This document shows, in pieces, positions 16,501-35,087 of a stretch of DNA of 36,271 nucleotides (positions within the stretch are counted from its first letter, which is position 1; the number at the start of each line of letters is the position of its first letter). The notes beneath the pieces were generated by a model. It saw only the letters and a program-made list of their open reading frames with translations. It had not been told where the DNA came from and made no database searches. The stretch is from contig DASUTC010000321.1 in assembly GCA_036374795.1 (NCBI GenBank), positions 1 through 36,271 on the forward strand. The letters are read 5' to 3'. The translations under genes were made by a program, and so were the position numbers. The stretch comes from Herpetosiphonaceae bacterium (GTDB lineage Bacteria; Chloroflexota; Chloroflexia; Chloroflexales; Kallotenuaceae).

Positions 16501-19039
16501 CTGGCCGTCCGCTGGAGATCCGCTGTCGTCAGCGGACGATACGTGACATGGACAGTCGTCTCCGTAATGCCATACATATTGACCAGCTTCGGTCGCAGGT
16601 CGCCATGCCGAGCAAACCAGGGCTGTACGCTGTGTAGCTCAAGCGCCTCGCCGCCGAAGATGACGAAGCGCAGGGAGAGCTCCGAGTCGATGGCGTCGGC
16701 GTCCACCTGGATCAGCTGGCGAAACGCCGAGGGTGTCTGGTTAAGGACCGTGACACCTTCCTCAATCAGCAGTGCGTAAAGGGCTGCGGGCGATCGGCTC
16801 AGGAGATAGGGGACGATGACTAATGTGCCGCCATAGAGCAGCGCGCCCCAGATCTCCCAGACCGAAAAGTCGAAGGCGGCAGAGTGGAACAGCGTCCACA
16901 CATCGCGCGCATCGAACGCAAACCAGGGCTGTGTCGCGGCAAACAGCCGGAGGACGTTCGCGTGCGTGACCATCACCCCTTTTGGCGTGCCTGTGGACCC
17001 TGAGGTGTAGATGACATAGGCAGGATGGTCCGGCAGCACGAGGCAATCAGGGGTTGTTGTGCTGTAGGCTGCGATGATCTCCGCATCATGATCGAGGCGC
17101 ACGACCGGCACCGGGAGATCGGGCAGGCGTGTAGAGAACGCTGCCTGCGTTACCAGTACCGCTACGCGGGCATCATGCAGGATGAAAGCGAGGCGTTCTG
17201 GCGGCAGCGCCGGGTCAAGTGGAACATATGCGCCGCCCGCTTTCAGAATACCGAGCAGGCCAACGATCAGGTCAGGCGACCGCTCGACAAACAAGCCAAC
17301 ACACACCTCTGGTCCGACACGGAGAGTCTGGAGATGGCGGGCGAGCTGATTGCTCCGGTCGTTCAACGCAGCATAGCTCAGCGTCACCCCGTTGTCTGTC
17401 ACCGCTACGGCATGCGGCGCTCTGGAAGCCTGGCGTTCAAAAGCATGATGGAGGCAGTGCGTGATCGCGTAGGTGTCTGGCGCGCGCCAATGGTCCAGCA
17501 TCGCCTGATACTCGGCGGCGCTCAGCAAGGGCAGGCTGTAGATCGGCGCGTCGGGAGTGCTGCTGATGGCGGCGAGCAGCACGTGAAGGTGCTCAGCCAT
17601 CCGGGTAATCGTCCGCTCTTCAAAGAGATCGGTGCGGTATTTGAGGATGCCTTCCAGACCGGTCATGGTTTCAACCATCGTGAGGTTGAGATCGAACTTC
17701 ACCTGCTCAATCTCGATTGGCTGCAACTCCAGCTTCAGATCCGGCAATGCCGGGAGCGCGCCCGGAGCCGGCTGGTAGGCGAACATGACCTGGAACAAGG
17801 GGTGGCGGCTGAGATCCCGCACAGGCTGCAACGCTTCCACCAGCGTATCGAAGGGTACGTCCTGGTGAGCATACGCCGCCAGACACACCTCGCGGACACG
17901 ATGGAGCGCCTCGCGAAAGGTGGGATTCCCACGGAGATCGGTACGCAGGACGAGCGTGTTCACAAAGAAGCCGATCAATTTCTGGGATTCGGCCTGCGTC
18001 CGATTGGCGATCGGCGTTCCAATCACAATATCGCTCTGCGCCGTATAGCGTGCGAGCAGAACTTGCCAGGCGGCCAGGAGCGTCATAAAGATGGTACAGC
18101 CCGCCGCCTGGCTCAAGCGGCGAAGCGCTGTCGCGCATGCGTCGGACACCGCAAAATGATACTCCCTCCCCTCAAAGCCGCCGCTCGCGGGACGCGGACG
18201 ATCAGGTATGAGCTGGAGCACGGGCAGATCGTGGAGCTGCTGCCGCCAGTAGCCCATCTGCTGCTCCAATCCCGCTTCCTGAAGCCAGCGGTGTTGCCAA
18301 CGCGCGTAGTCTGCGTATTGCAGTGGAAGCTCCGGCAGGGGCGCGGCGCGGTTCGTGGCACCTGGCTGACTGAAATGGGCGTAGAGCGTGGTCAGCTCGG
18401 CCATGAACACCTGCTGTGACCAGGCATCGAAGATAATGTGGTGAATCATCAGGATGATCACATGCTCGGTCGGATTCAGGCGGAGCAGCGTCGCGCGCAC
18501 CAGAGGGCCGCGCGCGAGGTCAAATGGCTGCTGGAGCTCTCGATGCACGCGGTCCTGGACCGCAGCACTCTGCGCCGCCGTGGGTACGTCGGAAAGATCG
18601 ATCTGCGCGAGCGGCAGCTGGGCCGCTTCAGAGCCAGCGGGGGCAATCACCTGGGCAGGCTGCCCGTCCACGACGGTGAACGTTGTCCGTACGATCTCGT
18701 GGCGTCGCGCGATCTCATCAAGGCTCTGCTGAAGGGCGGCACCATGAAGCGTGCCCGTGAGACGCACGACCATCGGTACGGTATAGAGTGTGCTGTTCGG
18801 ATGGAGTTGATCCAGAAACCAGAGTCGCTGCTGCGCGAACGAGAGCGGGATCGGCCCGCTCTTCCGACCTGTGTCCCGCGCCATCTTGAGAAACGCAGCG
18901 ACCTCAGCCTTGTGTTCAGCGAGCACCGCGCGGAGCTCAGGCGTGAGGACGCCGGACGGCGCACGAAATCGCAGGCGATCGTCCTCCACCCAGAGCTCGA
19001 TGTTTAATTGGCGGAGGTGGGTCAGCAGTTCGATGACGG

Positions 19040-19043
<4 letters not shown>
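10584..19043 (-). CDS. NRPS-4: TubC-C-A(Thr)-PCP-sulfotransferase-C-A-PCP-TE
   Basis: A 2819-residue bimodular synthetase that ends an assembly line. Domains: TubC-type N-terminal docking (1-55); condensation, HH at 201-202 and Asp206; adenylation (~520-1010), core Asp725, pocket read by eye as DFWNIGMVH, the classic threonine code; carrier protein, Ser1081 in LGGNS; sulfotransferase (~1180-1455), PPRSGST with Arg1187 and RHPYGMIHS at 1311-1319; condensation, HH at 1617-1618 and Asp1622; adenylation, core Asp2140, unusual pocket DINDLGIDI with TEIS in place of TETT; carrier protein, Ser2490; thioesterase, Ser2620 in GWSLGG and His2780 in GDHH. The ATG overlaps the TGA of NRPS-3 (ATGA). It should add Thr, probably sulfonate the bound intermediate, add one residue of unknown identity, and release by hydrolysis or cyclisation. 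No epimerase domain. Confidence 0.92.
14679..15506 (-). other. sulfotransferase domain embedded in NRPS-4
   Basis: Residues ~1180-1455 of NRPS-4 form a complete PAPS-dependent sulfotransferase domain. The 5'-phosphosulfate loop is SPPRSGSTLL (Arg1187) and the 3'-phosphate site is RHPYGMIHS (Arg1311, Ser1319), followed by the family's typical FEEMVSQP and FLGLDFDP blocks. It is separated from the threonine carrier protein by a Pro/Arg-rich linker of ~70 residues and followed by another linker into the second condensation domain. Integrated sulfotransferases are established in the polyketide/olefin lines of curacin and Ols, where they activate a beta-hydroxyl; here the domain sits mid-line in a pure NRPS, not next to the thioesterase. 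Both cofactor motifs look intact. Confidence 0.88.
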
Positions 19044-25786
<6,743 letters not shown>

Positions 25787-26077
25787 ATCGAATCCCTCAT
25801 TTGGCTTGCTGCTGCTGGAGCTCATGGTGTCGCCCGCGCGACAGGCTCCCAATGCGCTTGAGCGCGACCACAATCCGGTCTACGGGGCGCGGCGGTCGCG
25901 CGTGGTCCCGCTGTGGCTGGTGCGGTTCCGGTCGTCATTCAGGTGGCTGATCCTGGCTGCGTTCACGCCGCTTCTGATCGAGCAGGTGACGCTGCTCCTC
26001 CGCCGACGTGCCACGAAGGCGCTGGAGGACGCGGGCGCTCGTCTCGGTCTGGCCCGGTCGCGCTGCGTGGGCGCTGA
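25787..26077 (-). other. region upstream of NRPS-3 with decayed coding sequence
   Basis: No intact gene. On the minus strand a readable stretch (RVLQRLRGTSAEEQRHLLDQ, then KRRERSQDQPPE, stop at 25935-25937) has good codons and resembles the helical leader often found at NRPS N-termini. It follows, in a shifted frame, the fused acylase/C-domain relic that ends at 26078, so it is probably part of the same degraded sequence. The NRPS-3 promoter should be within this stretch or further upstream; I could not pick out a -35/-10 pair in this GC-rich sequence. Confidence 0.35.
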
Positions 26078-26650
26078 TCACCTGGGCTGAAATTGATCCA
26101 GCAGCCACAGCCGTTGCTGGTCGAACGAGAGCGGTGCCGGTCCGGCTGTCGTTCGCAGCGGGATCGTGCGGCGATCGACAGGCGGTGGTTCAGCAGCCGC
26201 TGCGCTCGCCGCTTGCGCCGCCTGCCTGTGCGCGAGCAATTCCGGAAGCGTGCGCTGCTCCGGCGATAGCGTCGCGCGTTGTGCCTGCATATCGCTCATT
26301 CTGTGGTCGCGGTAGCCGGGGTCCCATGCTGGGGAAAGGCTGTACGGGTAGTCGTCGCTGACGACCTTGTTGTTCGCGGTGCCGATGCAGCCCTGCGGCG
26401 GGTTAGCGGTCGGGGGCAGTTCCTCGTAGGGGATGCAGCCCTGCCACGCGTACTCATTCGTCCACCTTGGCAGCGGCACCAGGCCGCTGTGCTGCGGTGC
26501 GCGAATCGGCACCTGGCTGGTCATCTGGTAGGTAATGGTGCCTACCACATCGGCATACCCAACATGCTGAACGGGCGTGCACCAGGCGCGCAGCGCCTCG
26601 CGGAATTGTGCCCAATGTTGGTCCCGGGTACAAGGCCGGTGTTGGCACCA
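26078..26650 (-). pseudogene. penicillin-acylase fragment fused to NRPS condensation-domain start
   Basis: One open frame joins two truncated genes. About 26640-26290 reads as an internal piece of a penicillin amidase/acylase-family N-terminal hydrolase (WAQFREALRAWCTPVQHVGY, GTITYQMTSQVPIR, HSGLVPLPRWTNEYAWQG, NPPQGCIGTANNKVVSDDYP), with neither the signal region nor the catalytic Ser at the beta-chain start. About 26290-26081 reads as an NRPS N-terminus: helical leader (LSPEQRTLPELLAHR), Ala/Pro linker, then the first condensation motif APLSFDQQRLWLLDQFQP, followed at once by a stop. Both parts are clearly broken, so this is a recombination scar. An ATG at 26722 opens the frame but nothing supports it as a start. 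Confidence 0.7.
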
Positions 26651-26857
26651 GCACGAGTGTGAGACGCGTAGTTTGAGGTGTTTCGTCGTCGATACGATGG
26701 ATCTCATGCCATGAGCGTACATCCGGCGAGTCGCGCCGCGCGTCCTGTCTCGTGCGTGTGGTAAGGCAGCCCGTTGAGAGCCTGTTCTGGGGGGTGGCGA
26801 GGTTGAATAAGTCGTCTTTGATCAAATTGGGTCCGCCAGCATGTTGGCGATCCGTGT
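26651..26857. other. intergenic remainder, no gene seen
   Basis: No convincing coding sequence. The stretch around 26775-26840 (GAGAGCCTGTTCTGGGGGGT and following) looks like the end of some element by style, but I cannot find a matching inverted copy or a target duplication, so no insertion sequence is called. It marks the change from NRPS/acylase debris (minus strand) to the plus-strand orphan ORF. Confidence 0.2.
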
Positions 26858-27208
26858 ATGCAAGTATACGATAGCGTTCGTGGCTTTGTCAATGCCTCTG
26901 CCGCTGCGACCAGGGTTCCGACAACGTCCATCGGATACAACCCTTTCCAGGTTCTGTACGACAATTCGCTGGTGGGGAGCAGCACTCGCCCCTGGATCGA
27001 CCAAGAGACGCAGATCCCGCAGGACGCCCATGCCTCCCACGTCCCGACTATCCACGACGAGATCACCGAGCTTGCGCATGGTTTGGTGCACGACGAGCCG
27101 TGCATGCGCTGCTTCGAGGCCACCTGCACCGCCGGGCAGATGATCGAAGAACTTGAAGCCTACGTGATCTTCGCCGATCGCGATCTCAGTGCGGCGTTAA
27201 ATAGCTGA
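26858..27208 (+). CDS. orphan hypothetical protein with CxxC motif
   Basis: A 116-residue ORF whose codon choice is clearly coding on the plus strand, especially from residue ~50 on (HDEITELAHGLVHDEPCMRC, GQMIEELEAYVIFADRDL). It holds CMRCFEATC, three Cys spaced CxxC-x4-C that could bind a metal. The first ~45 residues are plausible but no ribosome binding site precedes the ATG, so the N-terminus may be truncated or the real start displaced by rearrangement. It is on the strand opposite to all neighbours and ends in a perfect hairpin shared with the end of rph. Not recognised; residue of an inserted gene is possible. Confidence 0.5.
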   Translation: MQVYDSVRGFVNASAAATRVPTTSIGYNPFQVLYDNSLVGSSTRPWIDQETQIPQDAHASHVPTIHDEITELAHGLVHDEPCMRCFEATCTAGQMIEELEAYVIFADRDLSAALNS

Positions 27209-27229
27209 CGGCTCGGAGCGAGCCGTCAG
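27205..27229. terminator. bidirectional terminator-like hairpin between convergent genes
   Basis: A perfect 11-bp stem (CTGACGGCTCG with CGAGCCGTCAG) and a 3-base loop. It overlaps the stop codon of the plus-strand ORF ending at 27208 and lies 46 bases beyond the stop of rph. Its position between two convergent genes and its stability suggest a shared transcription end point. There is no T-run on either side, so efficiency as an intrinsic terminator is uncertain. Confidence 0.55.
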
Positions 27230-27274
27230 GCGCTAACCTTGCCAGAGGGCGAGGTTGCTTGAGCAGACCGTCGT

Positions 27275-30180
<2,906 letters not shown>

Positions 30181-30181
30181 G

Positions 30182-30240
30182 TTGACCTGTTTTATTTCAT
30201 AGACATCTATGCTATAGTGAAGATAGTGAGGGCAGACAAG
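30182..30240 (+). promoter_or_regulatory. AT-rich promoter/operator with palindrome and direct repeat
   Basis: Within GC-rich surroundings an AT-rich patch carries TTGACC (30182-30187), the perfect inverted repeat CATAGA-CA-TCTATG (30199-30212) and the direct repeat ATAGTGAAG/ATAGTGAGG (30214-30231). TAGACA (30200-30205) and GATAGT (30222-30227), 16 bp apart, are a plausible -35/-10 pair lying across the palindrome. GAGGG lies nine bases before the ATG at 30241. The layout resembles an autoregulated promoter, for instance of a PadR-type regulator gene, but no such gene follows; the downstream sequence is a relic. Confidence 0.45.
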
Positions 30241-30640
30241 ATGGGCAACCAAAGCGGCTCGCGCGCCCTTGAGCGATTACTTGTCAAAAGCACCTTGCCG
30301 GTCAAGACCTTCACATGCGCCACCGCGTTGCTCGACTCGATCGCGGCAAGACGCTCGCCGCCGTCGCCGCGTGGCGAGATCGCCTGCGATACCTGCTACA
30401 CGCGCTTGGATGCGGACGATCCGCTCGCTGACCCACTGCCCGATCTGCCGGTTGGTGGCCTGCCCGCTCGGACCCTGGGCGACGCGCAGATCATCGTGCG
30501 CAAAACGGCGCAGTATCTCACCGACTCATCCGCTGGACCCTGGCGGACGCAGGCACTCCTGCTGGCGGATAATGACCGCGGGCCGGACGGAACCCTCGAT
30601 CCGGCAGGCAGCTTTGTGGCGATCTCGCCCGTCTGGCACC
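30241..30640 (+). pseudogene. C25 (gingipain-like) peptidase fragment
   Basis: The plus-strand frame reads CYTRLDADDPLADPLPDLPV, GGLPARTLGDAQIIVRKTAQ, then GPWRTQALLLADNDRGPDGT and DPAGSFVAIS. This order matches an internal segment of C25-family cysteine peptidases (the conserved IGRLPA.. block followed by a W(R)xxALxVADN block). The upstream residues from the ATG at 30241 (MGNQSGSRALERLLVKS) do not belong to that family, and after ~30640 the frame turns into Arg-rich noise. The catalytic His and Cys segments are absent, so this is a remnant about 80 residues long, apparently joined to a foreign promoter and start. Confidence 0.6.
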
Positions 30641-30854
30641 AGAAATACGCGCAGAGCAGGCCGACCGTCCGCAGGTCCATGTCGGCCGGGGCGACGCGCG
30701 CACGGCGGGTTCAGATCCGTAGGCAGGTCCTATCCAACGCGGCGACACGTGAACCAGCAGCGCGCACCACTCGGCGTGCGCGCTGCGTGGTGCGCTGGCG
30801 AAGGTGCGTCAGGCTTTCAAGACCATCGTACTTCCCTCCGCGATCCATCGCAGC
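30641..30854. other. no gene seen, downstream of NRPS-2
   Basis: The stretch after the C25 relic up to the NRPS-2 stop shows no family match in any frame; open frames are Arg-rich and lack ribosome binding sites. No hairpin with a T-run was found to end the NRPS-2 transcript. Confidence 0.3.
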
Positions 30855-33800
30855 CTATGCGTCGCCTAACGTCTGGGCTTCGTCAAGGCTGGCTCGTACC
30901 TGGTTCGCCAGCGTTGTCACATGCGGCTGTCGAAGGATGGTGTAATGATCGCCAGGAAGAACCTGTACCTGGACCCCATCAGCGGCGAGCGCGTCCCACC
31001 CAAGTGTTTCGCCCGCAGCATCTAACGGTCGGTCGCCTGCGCGGAAGAGCGTCACGCGACCAGGATATGGACGGGGCCGGTAGCTCTGCATTGCCTCCAG
31101 GCTTGCCGTAAACACATCAAAATAGGCACTGATGTTGTGTTCGTCGATGTCCGATAGGAGCATGCCCGCGGATCGTGCCTGTTCCAGCACATAGTGGAGG
31201 CGCTGCTCTGGCGCAACGGCGGCAACCGCCTCGGCGGACAGGGCCAGATCGGTGCCGAAGGTGCGGCTGAGATCGCCGACAAACCACTGCAGCAGGGTTG
31301 TCTGATCAACGGAAGGCGGCGCTTCGAGGGTTGGCGCTTGGCTGTCGAGGAGGGCCAGTAATCCTACCTGGTGGCCCTGCGCGGTCAGGTGGCAGGCCAT
31401 CTCATAGGCGACCAGCCCGCCAAACGACCAGCCGCCGAGCAGGTAGGGGCCTTCTGGCTGCGCCGCGCGAAGCGCCGCGAGACACGCCGCTGCCATGTCC
31501 TCAACCCGCGTATGCGGTGGTTGTTCGTCCGCAAGGCCAGCAGCCTGAACGCCGTAGACGGGCTGATCCGGCCCAAGCAGCCGGGCGAGTTCCAGGTAGC
31601 TAAGGACACTTCCGGCAGCTGGATGAGCACAGAAGAACGGCAGCTTGGTGCCGTTGGGCTGCAGGGGGATGAGCGGCGTGTCAAGCGGCGTCGTACGTTG
31701 TTGACGTAATGTGCGCGCCAGGTGTTCGACGGTTGGCTCCTGGAACAGGGTTGCGAGTGGGATCTTCTGCCCAAGCTGGACCTGAATCTGGGCCATCAGC
31801 CGCACGACGAGCAGCGAGTGTCCGCCTAGCTCGAAGAAGTTATCGCAGATGCCCACGGGTTGCACGCCCAGCAACGCTTCCCAGATGCGGGCAAGCCGTA
31901 CTTCCAGGGTATCGCGCGGCGCAACAAACGTGCCGGGTGTGTCACTGGAGCGTGTACCTGGCACGGGCAGTGCTGTGCGATCGAGCTTGCCGTTGGGTGT
32001 CCTCGGCAGCGCATCGAGGAACACGAAGGCGCTGGGCAGCATGTACGCCGGTAGCCGGGATTGAAGGAAGGTCCGGAGATCTTGAGGAGAACAGCGAACA
32101 GAAAACACAGAACAATCGTCTGCTGAATCCCTGTTCTCTGTTCGTTGTTCGTTGTTCTGAACAACGTAAGCGACTAGCCGCTCATCACGCATCAGCACAA
32201 GCGCGTCTCGCACGGCCTCATGCTGACGCAGGACGGACTCGATCTCGCCGAGTTCAACGCGAAAGCCCCGGATTTTGATCTGGTGGTCGATGCGTCCAAG
32301 AAACGCAATTCTGCCGTCGGGGAGGTAGCGGGCACGATCGCCCGTCCGGTACAGGCGGGAGCCGGGACGGGTGGAGAACGGATCGGGAATGAACCGCTCA
32401 GCGGTCAGGCCGGGCCGCTGGTGATAGCCGCGCGCCAACCCCACGCCGCCGATATGGAGCTCGCCGGGAACGCCGATTGGCACCGGCTGGAGCTGCACAT
32501 CCAGCAGGTAGATCTGCGTGTTGGCGATCGGACGCCCGATGGGCAGCAGATCTCCGTCGCCCGAACCCACCTCCAGCGTCGCGCAGACCGTGGTTTCGGT
32601 CGGGCCATAGGCGTTGACGAAGCGCCGCCCCGGTCCCCAGCGGGCGGCAAGCTCCGGCCCGCACGCCTCGCCCGCGACGATCAGCGTCTGCAAGGCGGGC
32701 AGCGGTTGTTCGGGAAGTGTCATCAGCACCGAGGGCGGCAGCGTGACATGCGTGATGGCCCGCCGATCGAGAACGTCAGCCAGGTCCGCGCCCACAAGCG
32801 GCGTCGCTCGCGGTACGAGCTCAAGCTGTGCGCCCGCCGTCAGCGTCACCGCCACCTCGGCGATCGATGCGTCGAAGCTGAGCGCGGCGAACTGAAGCAC
32901 CCGACTGTCAGCCATAACGGCAAACGCCTCGCGCTGCGCCCGCGCCAGATTGACCAGCCCGCGATGCGGAATTAGCACGCCTTTAGGCCGTCCCGTCGAG
33001 CCGCTGGTGTAGATTACATAGGCCAGGGTGTCAGGATCAAGATTGACGTCCAGGTTGGCCTCGGACTCGCGACTGATGTTGCTGGACTCGGCATCGAGGC
33101 AGATGATCCGTCCCTGGAGCGCAGGCAGCCGCTCAGCCAGGTCTGTCAGGGTCAGGAGTATGGCGATCCCGGCATCCTGAAGCATACACTGAATGTGGTC
33201 GTGAGGATAGGCGGGATCGAGCGGGACGTAGGCGCCGCCCGCTTTGAGGATCGCCAGCATGCCGACGATCAGCTCCAGGCTGGGTTCGACATACAACCCG
33301 ACCAGCACCTCGGGACCAACGCCCTGATCCCGCAAGGAGTGGGCAAGCTGGTTCGCCCGCCTGTTCAGCTCGCCATAGGTCAGCGCCACCCGCTCACGGG
33401 TACCCGCCTCAAAGACAATCGCCGTCTTGTCGGGCGTGCGTGCGGCCTGCGCCGCGATCACGTGCTGAATCGCTGCCTCACCTGGACACTCGGCTGCCGA
33501 ATGGTTCCAGTCGATCAGCATCTGCTGACGCTCGGCCCCGGTCAGCAACGGCAGGTGGGTGATCCGCATCTCTGGCTCGGCAACGACACCTTCGAGCAGC
33601 GTGACAAAATGCGCGAGAATCCGCTCGATGGTGGGCCGGTCGAACAGGTCGGTGGTATAGACAAACGTGCCGGTCAATATTTCGCCAATCGGCACGATCT
33701 CCAAGCTCACGTCGGTCTTCGCCGTTCGCGTTTCGAGATCGACCATGCCAATCTGGAACTCCGACAGGTCGAGCGCCTGTATGGGCGTGTTCTGCATCAC

Positions 33801-35087
33801 GAACATCACCTGGAAGAGCGGATTGTGGCTTAGATCGCGCGCCGGCTGCAGCGCATCGACCAGCACCTCAAAGGGTAGATCCTGGTGATCGTAGGCGTCA
33901 AGCGTCGTCTGCCGGACACGATGGAGCAGCGCACGGAACGCGGGATTGCCGGACAGGTCGGTGCGCAGTACCAGTGTGTTGATGAAACAGCCGATCAGCG
34001 GCTCAAGCTCACGGCGGTTGCGGTTCGCAATCGGCGTGCCGATCGCAAGATCGTCCTGACCACTGTAGCGGAAGAGCAGCACCTGGAATGCGGTCAGCAG
34101 CGTCATGAAGAGCGTGACCTGTTCGCGCTGGCTCAGCGCGACAAGCGCATCGGTGAGCGGCTGCGGCAGCGTAAACGTGATGCTCTTGCCCCGGTTGGAC
34201 TGCACCGACGGACGCGGATGGTCAGTGGGCAGCTCGAGCAGCGGTACAGGACCACGGCGGTGTTCGTTGCCAAGCTGCTGTTTCCAGTAGCGCAACATCC
34301 GCTCCAGCATCTCGCCCTGGAGCCAGCGCCGCTGCCACACTGCATAGTCGGCATACTGGATCGGCAACTCCGGCAGCGACGGCTCCTCGCCTCGAGTAAA
34401 GGCGCGGTAGAGCTGCCACAATTCGCCCACCAACACGCCCGTCGACCACCCATCGAAGACGGTGTGATGCGTCGTGAACAGCACCCAAACCTCGGCGTCG
34501 TCGAGCTGGATCAGCGTGATTCGCAGCAGCGGGCCGCGTCCAAGGTCGAAGGGTTGCAGCGCTTCTTCGCCAGCCAGATGCCGGGCGGTCGCTTCGCGCT
34601 CGTGGGCGGGCAGGCGGCGCAGGTCGATCGAGGACACCTTCATCGGCGCGGGTGGCGCGATGACTTGTATGGGCTGTCCCTCGACGAGCGTGAACGTGGT
34701 GCGCAGGATTTCGTGGCGGCCAATCAGTGCATTGAAGCTCCGCTCGAATACGCTGGCGTCGAGGGGTCCGGCGATCCGCAGCATGGAGGGAATGTTGTAG
34801 AGCGGGCTGTTGGGCTCCAATTGATCCAGGAACCACAGGCGCTGCTGGGCAAACGACAGCGGCAGCCTGGCGTCGCGCTTGATGCGTGGAATAGACGTGG
34901 GCGTGTCTTGGGCCGCGACGGCGGCCCCCTGGAGCAAGACCAGCACTTCGGCTTTCTGCGCTGCCAGCGCTGCGCGTAGCTCGTCGGTGAGCGCCCCTTT
35001 CGGTGCCTTAAAGCGCAGCTGATCACCCTCGGCCCAGAGCGTGATGTTCAGCGCACGGAGCCGATCCAATAGCTCGATGGTCGTCAT
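30855..35087 (-). CDS. NRPS-2: TubC-C-A(aromatic-like)-PCP-TE
   Basis: A 1410-residue terminal module. Domains: TubC-type docking (1-55), very similar to that of NRPS-4; condensation with HHTVFDGW (His207-208, Asp212); adenylation (~530-1030), core Asp739, pocket read as DAATIAAVC, which is the gramicidin S phenylalanine pocket (DAWTIAAIC) with Trp239 replaced by Ala; carrier protein Ser1091 in LGGHS; type I thioesterase with Ser1221 in GWSFGG and His1381 in GDHYTIL. It adds a probably aromatic residue and releases the product. The ATG overlaps the TGA of NRPS-1 (ATGA). Residues ~975-1000, in the loop after LVAYVV, are encoded by a repeat-like insertion (NNEQRTENRDSADDCSVFSV). It ends 14 kb upstream of the second thioesterase-terminated line. 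Confidence 0.92.
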   Translation of the reverse strand: MTTIELLDRLRALNITLWAEGDQLRFKAPKGALTDELRAALAAQKAEVLVLLQGAAVAAQDTPTSIPRIKRDARLPLSFAQQRLWFLDQLEPNSPLYNIPSMLRIAGPLDASVFERSFNALIGRHEILRTTFTLVEGQPIQVIAPPAPMKVSSIDLRRLPAHEREATARHLAGEEALQPFDLGRGPLLRITLIQLDDAEVWVLFTTHHTVFDGWSTGVLVGELWQLYRAFTRGEEPSLPELPIQYADYAVWQRRWLQGEMLERMLRYWKQQLGNEHRRGPVPLLELPTDHPRPSVQSNRGKSITFTLPQPLTDALVALSQREQVTLFMTLLTAFQVLLFRYSGQDDLAIGTPIANRNRRELEPLIGCFINTLVLRTDLSGNPAFRALLHRVRQTTLDAYDHQDLPFEVLVDALQPARDLSHNPLFQVMFVMQNTPIQALDLSEFQIGMVDLETRTAKTDVSLEIVPIGEILTGTFVYTTDLFDRPTIERILAHFVTLLEGVVAEPEMRITHLPLLTGAERQQMLIDWNHSAAECPGEAAIQHVIAAQAARTPDKTAIVFEAGTRERVALTYGELNRRANQLAHSLRDQGVGPEVLVGLYVEPSLELIVGMLAILKAGGAYVPLDPAYPHDHIQCMLQDAGIAILLTLTDLAERLPALQGRIICLDAESSNISRESEANLDVNLDPDTLAYVIYTSGSTGRPKGVLIPHRGLVNLARAQREAFAVMADSRVLQFAALSFDASIAEVAVTLTAGAQLELVPRATPLVGADLADVLDRRAITHVTLPPSVLMTLPEQPLPALQTLIVAGEACGPELAARWGPGRRFVNAYGPTETTVCATLEVGSGDGDLLPIGRPIANTQIYLLDVQLQPVPIGVPGELHIGGVGLARGYHQRPGLTAERFIPDPFSTRPGSRLYRTGDRARYLPDGRIAFLGRIDHQIKIRGFRVELGEIESVLRQHEAVRDALVLMRDERLVAYVVQNNEQRTENRDSADDCSVFSVRCSPQDLRTFLQSRLPAYMLPSAFVFLDALPRTPNGKLDRTALPVPGTRSSDTPGTFVAPRDTLEVRLARIWEALLGVQPVGICDNFFELGGHSLLVVRLMAQIQVQLGQKIPLATLFQEPTVEHLARTLRQQRTTPLDTPLIPLQPNGTKLPFFCAHPAAGSVLSYLELARLLGPDQPVYGVQAAGLADEQPPHTRVEDMAAACLAALRAAQPEGPYLLGGWSFGGLVAYEMACHLTAQGHQVGLLALLDSQAPTLEAPPSVDQTTLLQWFVGDLSRTFGTDLALSAEAVAAVAPEQRLHYVLEQARSAGMLLSDIDEHNISAYFDVFTASLEAMQSYRPRPYPGRVTLFRAGDRPLDAAGETLGWDALAADGVQVQVLPGDHYTILRQPHVTTLANQVRASLDEAQTLGDA
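32087..32165. repeat. GAAC/GTTC short-repeat element inside the NRPS-2 A domain
   Basis: About 79 bp built from GAACA-type units on one side (GAGAACAGCGAACAG, 32087-32101, then AACACAGAACAA) and GTTC/GTTGTTC units on the other (TTCGTTGTTCGTTGTTC, 32141-32157). The arms are imperfectly complementary. The right end is a perfect palindrome, GTTGTTC-T-GAACAAC (32151-32165). It is inserted in frame between LVAYVV and DLRTFLQ of the adenylation domain, where the other NRPSs have unrelated or shorter sequence. Period of about 7 bp in the right arm. Confidence 0.7.

Noticed and set aside
26760-26850. Insertion-sequence end near the acylase relic
   Set aside because: No transposase, no matching inverted terminal repeat and no target-site duplication could be found.
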